From Chitinophaga pinensis (GTDB taxonomy: Bacteria; Bacteroidota; Bacteroidia; SXHM01), in the NCBI GenBank assembly GCA_945870105.1, contig CAMBRL010000021.1, positions 1 to 33,464 on the forward strand: a stretch of DNA of 33,464 bases, written 5' to 3'. This document shows positions 1 through 8,590 of this stretch, in pieces (positions within the stretch are counted from its first letter, which is position 1; each line of letters starts with the position of its first letter). The translations under genes and the position numbers were made by a program. The notes below the pieces were generated by a model. It did not search any database. It was not told the origin of the DNA and saw only the letters and a program-made list of their open reading frames with translations.

Positions 1-438
1 GAGGGAAAAGGAATGCAAACCCGTTTGCTTACCGCCATAAAAATGGAAGAGATAGCAGAAACATTTATCCGCAGAAGAGCGGTGCGCCACTTAGAAAAAG
101 GGCGTGTTGTTATTTTTGGTGCAGGAACGGGAAACCCTTATTTCACCACAGATTCAGCGGCTTCATTGCGCGCCATAGAAATTGAAGCGGATGTAGTTTT
201 AAAAGGCACCCGCGTGGATGGCATCTACTCTGCCGATCCCGAAAAAGATAAATCAGCAACTAAGTTTGATACTATTTCTTTTGATGATGTGTATGCAAAA
301 GGGTTGAACGTAATGGATCTTACGGCATTCACACTTTGCAAAGAAAACGAGCTGCCTATTATTGTCTTTAATATGGACAAACCCGGAACACTTTTAAAAG
401 TGGTGGAAGGGGAGAAGGTGGGGACGCTGGTTTCGTAA
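1..438 (+). CDS. pyrH: UMP kinase, C-terminal part (5' end outside the window; frame open upstream of the ATG at 13)
   Basis: Protein has UMP kinase C-terminal signatures ([71 protein letters not shown]). Codons 1-12 (EGKG) are in frame. Confidence 0.95.
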   Translation, partial: EGKGMQTRLLTAIKMEEIAETFIRRRAVRHLEKGRVVIFGAGTGNPYFTTDSAASLRAIEIEADVVLKGTRVDGIYSADPEKDKSATKFDTISFDDVYAKGLNVMDLTAFTLCKENELPIIVFNMDKPGTLLKVVEGEKVGTLVS

Positions 439-447
439 CTCATTTAT

Positions 448-700
448 TACTCGTTTCAGGCTAACGATTGGTGATTACCGTCCCGTACTCACAATTCCCC
501 ATCTCGTCATGTGAGTAGGTGTTCATTACTCACAACACATGTACTATTGTTGTGTCTCTGTGCCCTTAACTCACAACGCAAGTAAAATGATTGGGCCTCC
601 GTGTCCATTACTCTTAACGCGAGTACTCGCGTTAAGAGTAATGGACCTTATCTCACAACAGTAGTACTCATATTGTGAGTACGTGTCCTTTAATCCTAAT
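448..700. repeat. Array of ~6-7 imperfect ~39-42 bp repeats, several forming hairpins (consensus about TACTCACAAC-N~15-GTTGTGAGTA-GGTGTCCAT)
   Basis: Unit starts read at about 448, 486, 527, 567, 609, 649 and 690. Hairpin arms: 486-493/510-517 (TACTCACA/TGTGAGTA), 531-537/548-554 (CACAACA/TGTTGTG), 603-624/625-646 (perfect), 652-658/673-679 (CTCACAA/TTGTGAG). The GTGTYCAT-like linker recurs. Confidence 0.7.
603..646. repeat. Perfect 44-bp palindrome GTCCATTACTCTTAACGCGAGT|ACTCGCGTTAAGAGTAATGGAC
   Basis: Each base 603-624 pairs with its mirror base 646-625; the palindrome breaks at 602/647. Confidence 0.95.
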
Positions 701-783
701 CATATGTCTTGCTTGCCTTCTTAAAAGTTTTTTGAGCGCGAGTCAGATATCGCGGATGCTCTTAAAAGTTTTCAGGACAGAGG

Positions 784-1170
784 TCAGAGTTGGTCAAGCT
801 CCTGTTTATAGGCAAAAACTTCGGTGCCAAGTACAACTCCCTTTATTTTTCCTGCCAAAATAGCCGTAAGAAAGGTATCGCCTCTGCGTTTTTTGCCGCG
901 GGCATAGGTGCGTACCGAGCGCAAATCGCGCAAGTCTCCAAAACTTACTCCTTCTAATGAAGGATGTCCCACTTCAGGGCTTCCTGAGTTAAAGCGTTTG
1001 TTAAGGGGTGAGCGCTCGGTATTGATTACACAAACTTCATCAATTTCAAGGTATGAAATTATACGAGATTTTATTCGGTTGCGAGCCGTATTTACCGAAA
1101 CGCCTGCCGCTTTGGTATATTCAGGTATGCTCATGTATTCGGGAAAGCGAAGAATGTTGGCTAATTCCAT
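784..1170 (-). CDS. Small putative HTH DNA-binding protein (longer ORF start at 1194)
   Basis: ORF of 128-136 aa with helix-turn-helix-like segment MSIPEYTKAAGVSVNTARNRIKS. The antisense ORF 908-1246 looks less protein-like. Confidence 0.6.
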   Translation of the reverse strand: MELANILRFPEYMSIPEYTKAAGVSVNTARNRIKSRIISYLEIDEVCVINTERSPLNKRFNSGSPEVGHPSLEGVSFGDLRDLRSVRTYARGKKRRGDTFLTAILAGKIKGVVLGTEVFAYKQELDQL

Positions 1171-1226
1171 GTTGTTAATTTTTGAGAACGACAAAAATAA
1201 GGAAATTAAAAACTCATTTCAAAGCC

Positions 1227-1234
1227 TACCTTTG
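1227..1234 (+). promoter_or_regulatory. Candidate Bacteroidota -7 element TACCTTTG upstream of the TonB receptor
   Basis: Matches TAnnTTTG, 45 nt before the ATG. The identical 10-mer TACCTTTGCG occurs upstream of dxs. No clear -33 element. Confidence 0.4.
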
Positions 1235-1278
1235 CGTGGTAGTTAAACTATTCTACCTTTCAGGCGTCTTCCTTCTTA

Positions 1279-3744
1279 ATGAGATTTATTTTCGTTGTCT
1301 TACTTACTTTCTTTCTCACCTTCTCACTTTCCTACGCCCAAAAACCTAGCGGCAAGCCCCCCACAATAGGAAAAATTTACGGTCGTATTCTTGATTCCAA
1401 AACCAAACAACCCGTTGAGTTTGCATCGGTAACGGCCACTTCGTTGAAAAACGACAGCATTATTAGCGGTTCATTAGTAAAACAAAACGGTGATTTTTCG
1501 CTGGAAAAACTTCCGCTTATTCCTCTTAAAATAAAAATCAGTTTCATAGGATACCTTACCCTTGAACAAACTGTTGCGCTTAACATGCAAAACCTGGATG
1601 TGGACATGGGTAACCTGAAAATGGAACAGGATTCAAAAGTGCTGAACGAGGTGGTGATAGGAGAAGAAAAAAGCACCATGACCATGAGCATCGACCGCAA
1701 GGTGTATAATGTGGACAAGGATATTTCAACCAAAGGCGGCACGGCAAGCGACATTATGAAAAACATACCCAGCGTTAGCGTTGATGCCGATGGCAATGCC
1801 ACCCTGCGCAATAGCGGCACACAGGTGTATGTTGACGGAAGACCCACCACTCTAACGCTTGACCAGATACCTGCTGACCAGGTGGATAAAGTAGAGGTAA
1901 TCACCAATGCATCCGTAAAATTTGATGCCTCAACCTCGGGCGGAATTTTAAACCTTGTGATGAAGCAAAACCGAAAGCCCGGCTACAACGGAACTATTTC
2001 GGCAGGCATAGGAACCAATAGCCGCTACAATGCAACGGGAAGCATCAGCATCCGCCAGAAACCCATTAATTTTTCAGCTTCTTACAGTTTTAACTCTTCG
2101 CGTAATTACAACGAAGGCTATACCTACAGAACCAATCTTTACAATAACAGTCCTACAAGTTATTTCAATCAGGATAACGTGAATGATGAGCAAGGAGTGA
2201 ACCACATGGCGCGACTGGGGCTTGATATAACGCTCAATAACCGCAATCTGCTTACACTTTCTGGAAATTTTTATTATCGCCTCAATGATTCGGATGACGA
2301 ACAACTCTTCACTTATGCCAACTCCGAAAACGTGATAACCGAAACCGGCAGTCGCAACAATGTGCAGCTTAATAATCATAATAATTTATCTGCTTCTGCT
2401 TTTTTCAAACATACCTTTCCTAAAAAAGGTGAAGAACTTACTATTGATGCCAGCTACAATTACTCCAACTCAACTCGCGATTATGTTTTCAGCACCTACA
2501 GCTATGATAGTTTGCAAACGCTGCTGCCCGAAAATCCCGTGATACAGCGCAACGATGGAGGTTCCATTTCCAACCAATACATTTTTCAACTGGATTATGT
2601 AAATCCGCTCACCGAAAATTCAAAGCTGGAAGCAGGAATCCGCAGTTATTACAAGCCCTATACCTCCTTCAATTTCACCGAAAATTATGTGTTCCCTACC
2701 GATAGTTATGAGAAAGACACAATCCTGAGCAACGACTATTATATTGACGATTTAATCAATGCCGCCTACATCAACTACATGAGCAAAATGTGGTGGAACA
2801 TCAGGTATCAGGTAGGTTTCCGTTTCGAGCAATCGTATTATAAAGGCACCATAAAAGATCGCGACCTCGAGTTTTCGTATTCCTATCCTTCCTCGGCTTC
2901 CAACATTTTAAACTCCATTTTTCCGGGAATATATTTTACCAAAGAAGTAGCAAAAAATCAGGACATACAGTTGAACTTTTCGCGCAAATTAAATCGCCCG
3001 AATTTTTTCCAACTCAATCCTTTTATTATGGGCGCTGATAGACAAAACTACCGCATCGGAAATCCAACCCTGAAACCTGAATTCACTAACATGGGCGAAC
3101 TGAATTACAATCCCTGGAACGAAAAATTTAATCTGCTCAGTTCGTTCTATTTTAAACTCACCGAAAATCCGATTACCAATGTGGCTTACCCTTCTGAAAT
3201 TGATTCGCTCATTCTTGTAAACACCTTTGTAAACGGCAAAAGCAGTTTTACTTACGGCTGGGACAATTCGCTGAAACTTACGCTCATCAAGCCGTTGGAC
3301 ATAACCCTTGGCGGGAATATTTCTTACGTTGCGCTGAGTTCGTCAGACGGATTAACCAAAAACAGCGGCTTCAATTGGGATGCAAAAGCAAATATCTCGT
3401 ATCGCCTCCCAAAGGATTTTACACTACAGGCAAACGGCAGATACGAATCGCCAAAAATTATTTTGCAGGGAACCATGATACCGCAATACTCGGTTGATTT
3501 TACGGTGAGCAAAAGCATTAAGAAAAAATGGAATTTCAACTTAACGCTGAATGATGCCTTCAATACCAGACGCTGGGGTGCAAGCTACGATACACCTTAT
3601 TATATACAGGAAGTTTCGCGCAGAAGAGAAACACGCTTCCTGCGTTTCACCGTTTCCTACAACTTTGGTGAGCAGGATGCATCGCTCTTCAAAAAGCGCA
3701 ACCAGAAACGACCGGGCGGAGAAAGTCAGGAGATGGATTTTTAG
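1279..3744 (+). CDS. TonB-dependent receptor / outer membrane beta-barrel protein with N-terminal CarboxypepD_reg-like domain
   Basis: Signal peptide, GRILDSKTKQPVEFASVTA carboxypeptidase-regulatory-like repeat, plug domain (GGTASDIMKNIPSVSVDADGNATLRNSGTQVYVDGRP), long C-terminal barrel ending VSYNFG. Confidence 0.92.
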   Translation: MRFIFVVLLTFFLTFSLSYAQKPSGKPPTIGKIYGRILDSKTKQPVEFASVTATSLKNDSIISGSLVKQNGDFSLEKLPLIPLKIKISFIGYLTLEQTVALNMQNLDVDMGNLKMEQDSKVLNEVVIGEEKSTMTMSIDRKVYNVDKDISTKGGTASDIMKNIPSVSVDADGNATLRNSGTQVYVDGRPTTLTLDQIPADQVDKVEVITNASVKFDASTSGGILNLVMKQNRKPGYNGTISAGIGTNSRYNATGSISIRQKPINFSASYSFNSSRNYNEGYTYRTNLYNNSPTSYFNQDNVNDEQGVNHMARLGLDITLNNRNLLTLSGNFYYRLNDSDDEQLFTYANSENVITETGSRNNVQLNNHNNLSASAFFKHTFPKKGEELTIDASYNYSNSTRDYVFSTYSYDSLQTLLPENPVIQRNDGGSISNQYIFQLDYVNPLTENSKLEAGIRSYYKPYTSFNFTENYVFPTDSYEKDTILSNDYYIDDLINAAYINYMSKMWWNIRYQVGFRFEQSYYKGTIKDRDLEFSYSYPSSASNILNSIFPGIYFTKEVAKNQDIQLNFSRKLNRPNFFQLNPFIMGADRQNYRIGNPTLKPEFTNMGELNYNPWNEKFNLLSSFYFKLTENPITNVAYPSEIDSLILVNTFVNGKSSFTYGWDNSLKLTLIKPLDITLGGNISYVALSSSDGLTKNSGFNWDAKANISYRLPKDFTLQANGRYESPKIILQGTMIPQYSVDFTVSKSIKKKWNFNLTLNDAFNTRRWGASYDTPYYIQEVSRRRETRFLRFTVSYNFGEQDASLFKKRNQKRPGGESQEMDF

Positions 3745-3750
3745 AAATAA

Positions 3751-3777
3751 AAAAAGCTCCGTAAAGGAGCTTTTTTT
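3751..3777. terminator. Rho-independent-like terminator (AAAAAGCTCC-GTAAA-GGAGCTTTTTTT)
   Basis: 10-bp stem 3751-3760/3766-3775, loop GTAAA, T-run. Sits after the TonB receptor stop. Confidence 0.85.
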
Positions 3778-3838
3778 GTGGGCCCACCTGGGATCGAACC
3801 AGGCACCCATCCGCCTTAGGCGGATTGCTCTAACCGAA
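3778..3838 (-). pseudogene. Partial tRNA copy (3' 61 nt of the tRNA at 4139-4212) with anticodon arm replaced by palindrome ATCCGCCTAAGGCGGAT
   Basis: 3778-3809 is identical to 4138-4169 (32 nt) and 3826-3838 is identical to 4186-4198 (13 nt). The intervening 16 nt (TCCGCCTTAGGCGGAT vs CAGATTATGAGTCTGT) differ but have the same length. It lacks the 5' acceptor strand and part of the D arm. Confidence 0.85.
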
Positions 3839-4069
3839 AGTGTTTTTTAAAAATTCTCGCCCTTTACCACTTTTAAGGAATTTCTCTCTTTTCATTGCTT
3901 CTGCTCGTGTTTCAAATTGTTCGGAATAAACTAATTCCCAGTGACCGTCTTTGCTGGTATACCTGTTTGCGGGAGAATTATGCTCAATAATTCTTCTTTC
4001 AAGGTCATTGGTTTGTCCCTTGTAAAGAATTCCTGAAGAAGTTGACTTTATGACGTAAACAAAAAACAT
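3830..4069 (-). CDS. Stand-alone GIY-YIG family nuclease (UPF0213/YhbQ-like)
   Basis: MFFVYVIKSTSSGILYKGQTNDLERRIIEHNSPANRYTSKDGHWELVYSEQFETRAEAMKREKFLKSGKGREFLKNTFG: GIY-YIG variant (VYVIK..GILYKGQT.DLERRI..HN) and the typical EAMKREK..KS..GR.FL tail. Stop codon TAG lies inside the tRNA-like sequence. Confidence 0.9.
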   Translation of the reverse strand: MFFVYVIKSTSSGILYKGQTNDLERRIIEHNSPANRYTSKDGHWELVYSEQFETRAEAMKREKFLKSGKGREFLKNTFG

Positions 4070-4095
4070 GCGGCTCAATTTTCGGATTGAATCAA

Positions 4096-4126
4096 AACAG
4101 CCATCAGCCTGAGGCGGATGGCTGTT
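4096..4126. repeat. Hairpin AACAGCCATCaGCC-TGA-GGCgGATGGCTGTT upstream of the GIY-YIG ORF
   Basis: Arms 4096-4109/4113-4126 with one A/G mismatch. Core CCATCAGCCTGAGGCGGATGG resembles CCATCCGCCTTAGGCGGATTG at 3807-3827. Confidence 0.8.
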
Positions 4127-4138
4127 GCCAAGAAAAAG

Positions 4139-4212
4139 TGGGCCCACCTGGGATCGAACCAGGCACCCACAGATTATGAGTCTGTTGCTCTAACCGAATG
4201 AGCTATGGGCCC
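4139..4212 (-). tRNA. tRNA with CAT anticodon (elongator Met, or Ile2 if lysidine-modified)
   Basis: Reverse complement GGGCCCATAGCTCATTCGGTTAGAGCAACAGACTCATAATCTGTGGGTGCCTGGTTCGATCCCAGGTGGGCCCA folds with acceptor GGGCCCA/TGGGCCC, anticodon stem ACAGA/TCTGT, loop CTCATAA, T arm CCTGG-TTCGATC-CCAGG. The anticodon stem lacks the initiator GGG/CCC. Confidence 0.93.
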
Positions 4213-4250
4213 TAAAATCCTTTCTATTAGCAGAAAGGGACGCGAAAGTA

Positions 4251-4258
4251 TAAATTTG
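4251..4258 (+). promoter_or_regulatory. Candidate -7 element TAAATTTG upstream of the HAD hydrolase gene
   Basis: TAnnTTTG match close to the start codon (ATG at 4267). Confidence 0.3.
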
Positions 4259-4266
4259 CACCCAAT

Positions 4267-4902
4267 ATGCAAAATATGTTTCCCCTACAAAATAATATCA
4301 AGAACATCATCTTCGACCTTGGAGGAGTGATACTAAACATTGATTATAAACTCACTGCCGAGGCATTTAAAAAATTAGGCCTCAAAAATTTTGATGAGAA
4401 ATATTCGCAGGCAAAACAAACCCGCCTTTTTGATAAGCTCGAAACCGGAGAGATTTTAGCCGGTGAATTCAGAAAAGAATTAAAAAGCCACATCGGTGAT
4501 ACGGTAAGCGATGAAGACCTGGATGCAGCATGGAATGCCATGCTGCTTGATCTGCCAACCGAACGTATTGAGTTGCTGAAAAATCTAAAAAACAATTACA
4601 GACTGTTTCTTCTCAGCAATACCAATGCAATCCACCACAAAGCGTATTCTGAAGCGATGCAAATAACCTACGGTAATGCTGATTTCAGCGAGGTATTTGA
4701 AAAGCAATACTTATCATTTCAGTTAGGTTTGCGAAAACCCGACAAACAAATCTTTGAATTGGTGTTGAACGAAAACAAACTCACAGCTTCTGAAACACTG
4801 TTTATTGACGATTCAATTCAGCACGTTGAAGGAGCAAGGGAAGCAGGAATTACAGCCTACCATTTGCAGCCCGGGGAATCAATTTTTGAACTGTTCAGTT
4901 AG
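4267..4902 (+). CDS. HAD-family (subfamily IA) hydrolase
   Basis: NIIFDLGGVILNID motif I, LFLLSNTNAIH motif II, GLRKPDKQIFELVL, TLFIDDSIQHVEGAREAGI motif IV. Confidence 0.92.
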   Translation: MQNMFPLQNNIKNIIFDLGGVILNIDYKLTAEAFKKLGLKNFDEKYSQAKQTRLFDKLETGEILAGEFRKELKSHIGDTVSDEDLDAAWNAMLLDLPTERIELLKNLKNNYRLFLLSNTNAIHHKAYSEAMQITYGNADFSEVFEKQYLSFQLGLRKPDKQIFELVLNENKLTASETLFIDDSIQHVEGAREAGITAYHLQPGESIFELFS

Positions 4903-5300
4903 ATTATCTCCTGACAAAGCTCCGTTAAAACACCTCCCGCACTTTTGGGATGGACAAAGCAGATTAGTTTATTATCAGCTCCTTTTTTAGGTGCTTCGTT
5001 TAGCAGAACAAAGCCTTGTTCTTTCAGGCGTTTCATTTCTGCAACAATATCAGTTACAGCATAAGCAATGTGGTGGATGCCTTCGCCTTTTTTCTCAATA
5101 AATTTAGCAATTGCACTTTCCGGTGAAGTGGCTTCCAATAGTTCAATTTTGGTTTCTCCAACCTTGAAAAACAAAGTAATCACATGCTCGCTTTCCACAG
5201 CCTCGCGTTTGTAAGGTGCAACGCCAAGCAAGGCAGTGTAAGTTTTTTCTGCTTCTGCCAGGTTTTTTACTGCTATGCCTATGTGTTCTATTTTTTCCAT
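4899..5300 (-). CDS. mce: Methylmalonyl-CoA epimerase (VOC family)
   Basis: MEKIEHIGIAVKNLAEAEKTYTALLG...GEGIHHIAYAVTDI...NKLICFVHPKSAGGVLTELCQ is the characteristic epimerase pattern. The stop overlaps the convergent HAD gene. Confidence 0.93.
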   Translation of the reverse strand: MEKIEHIGIAVKNLAEAEKTYTALLGVAPYKREAVESEHVITLFFKVGETKIELLEATSPESAIAKFIEKKGEGIHHIAYAVTDIVAEMKRLKEQGFVLLNEAPKKGADNKLICFVHPKSAGGVLTELCQEII

Positions 5301-5311
5301 TTGTATCTAAG

Positions 5312-5345
5312 AAAAAAGCCAATCTTCAAGATTGGCTTTTTTGTT
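5312..5345. terminator. Bidirectional terminator-like hairpin AAAAAAGCCAATC-TTCAA-GATTGGCTTTTTT
   Basis: Perfect stem flanked by an A-run and a T-run, between two minus-strand genes. Confidence 0.8.
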
Positions 5346-5356
5346 TTTACTCTGCT

Positions 5357-5386
5357 CCCTCTCCCTCGGAGAGGGCTGGGGTGAGG
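5357..5386. repeat. REP-like element CCCTCTCC-CTC-GGAGAGGGCTGGGGTGAGGC
   Basis: 8-bp stem 5357-5364/5368-5375 plus a CTGGGGTGAGGC tail. I recall this sequence type as a common dispersed repeat, not checked. Confidence 0.5.
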
Positions 5387-5389
5387 CTC

Positions 5390-6184
5390 TTATTTTTTGA
5401 ACTCACCAAATGTGTTATCAAAATTTACCTGATAGCTTCCTTTGTCAAGTTTAGAAACATCAACGCTTTTGTCAATACCTTTCTGAACAATGTTGCCGTA
5501 GGCATTGTAAATCTCGTACATGGTTTTGTCAGAGAAAGAAATGCTGGTGCTTACTTTTTTACCCGCATCATTAAAAGTTACAGGAGGCAACGGGCTTTTG
5601 TATTTTGTATCAATTGAATACCGTGGTTTTCCGCTTGCATCAACTTGTTTCAGGCGGAATTTGTTTTCACCGGAGTGAATAGTTCCAATCTGAAATTCAT
5701 ATTTGTTCAAATCAGGAGAACCTTTTCCCTGAACGGTTCCAACATCCACCCATTTGTTCCAGCGGAATTGTTCAACAGTGTAAGGCAGACTTCCTGTTTC
5801 GTTTTTAGTGTTGAATATTAATACACCTTCTTTGCTTACTGCTAATGCATCGATATCAAATGTTGCCATTGGCTTCAGCACTTCGGCATTCAGCACTTTT
5901 GGTTTGCAGTCATCTTTATATTTTATTTTCACTTCTACTTTTGAACCTAAAGCCAATTGAAAAAACGAAAAATCAATTTCAAAAGCGCTTGAGTTTATCT
6001 CGTCTGTAGTGGTTTGGTCGTTAATGGTTACTTCATACACGCAAAAACCTACACCTGAACTGGCGAAAGGATTTTGCACATAAATATTTTTGCCCTGATA
6101 ATTTCCCTCAAGGACAATTACTCCGGCTGAAGATGATAATACTGAAAGAGCAAGAACGGCTAACAGAGAAAAGATTTTGTTCAT
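5390..6184 (-). CDS. Secreted hypothetical protein with T9SS type A-like C-terminal segment
   Basis: Signal peptide MNKIFSLLAVLALSVLSSSAG. C-terminus YEIYNAYGNIVQKGIDKSVDVSKLDKGSYQVNFDN resembles a Por-secretion sorting domain. Confidence 0.65.
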   Translation of the reverse strand: MNKIFSLLAVLALSVLSSSAGVIVLEGNYQGKNIYVQNPFASSGVGFCVYEVTINDQTTTDEINSSAFEIDFSFFQLALGSKVEVKIKYKDDCKPKVLNAEVLKPMATFDIDALAVSKEGVLIFNTKNETGSLPYTVEQFRWNKWVDVGTVQGKGSPDLNKYEFQIGTIHSGENKFRLKQVDASGKPRYSIDTKYKSPLPPVTFNDAGKKVSTSISFSDKTMYEIYNAYGNIVQKGIDKSVDVSKLDKGSYQVNFDNTFGEFKK

Positions 6185-6351
6185 GGTATTAAATTGTTCT
6201 GTTTGTTTTTATGTTTAAGCAATGCAAATATACTAAAGTCCTTAAATTCTTCAATAAATTTGATGAACTACCAAGGAAACGGGTGTTTTACCTTAAATCC
6301 TTAAAAAAGTTATAAAATAGGATGAAAAAAACAGAAACCGTTGGAAATGAG

Positions 6352-8561
<2,210 letters not shown>

Positions 8562-8590
8562 TTAAAGCATTTTTACAGTCCTGATTCTTT

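Larger units (their letters stand above)
3778..4212 (-). mobile_element. Putative tRNA-associated GIY-YIG element: intact tRNA - hairpin - GIY-YIG gene - partial tRNA duplicate
   Basis: The nuclease ORF lies between a full tRNA and a directly repeated tRNA 3' fragment, with two related palindromes (3807-3827 and 4101-4121) bracketing the gene. Mobility is inferred. Confidence 0.45.

Noticed and set aside
448-700. CRISPR array
   Set aside because: Units are degenerate rather than identical, there are no unique constant-length spacers, and no cas genes are in the window.
908-1246. Plus-strand 112-aa ORF
   Set aside because: Antisense to the more plausible minus-strand HTH-like ORF; no recognisable protein features.
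1377-1907. Minus-strand 176-aa ORF inside the TonB receptor gene
   Set aside because: Typical antisense shadow ORF with low-complexity Ser/Thr composition.
3778-3838. Functional second tRNA (nominal anticodon TAA)
   Set aside because: The 5' acceptor strand and the 5' half of the D arm are missing, and position 33 is C instead of T.
4070-4147. N-terminal extension of the GIY-YIG ORF (MGPLFLGNSHPPQADGCFDSIRKLSR)
   Set aside because: It is translated from the tRNA 3' end and a hairpin and has a non-ATG start. Conserved protein begins at MFFVYVIKS.
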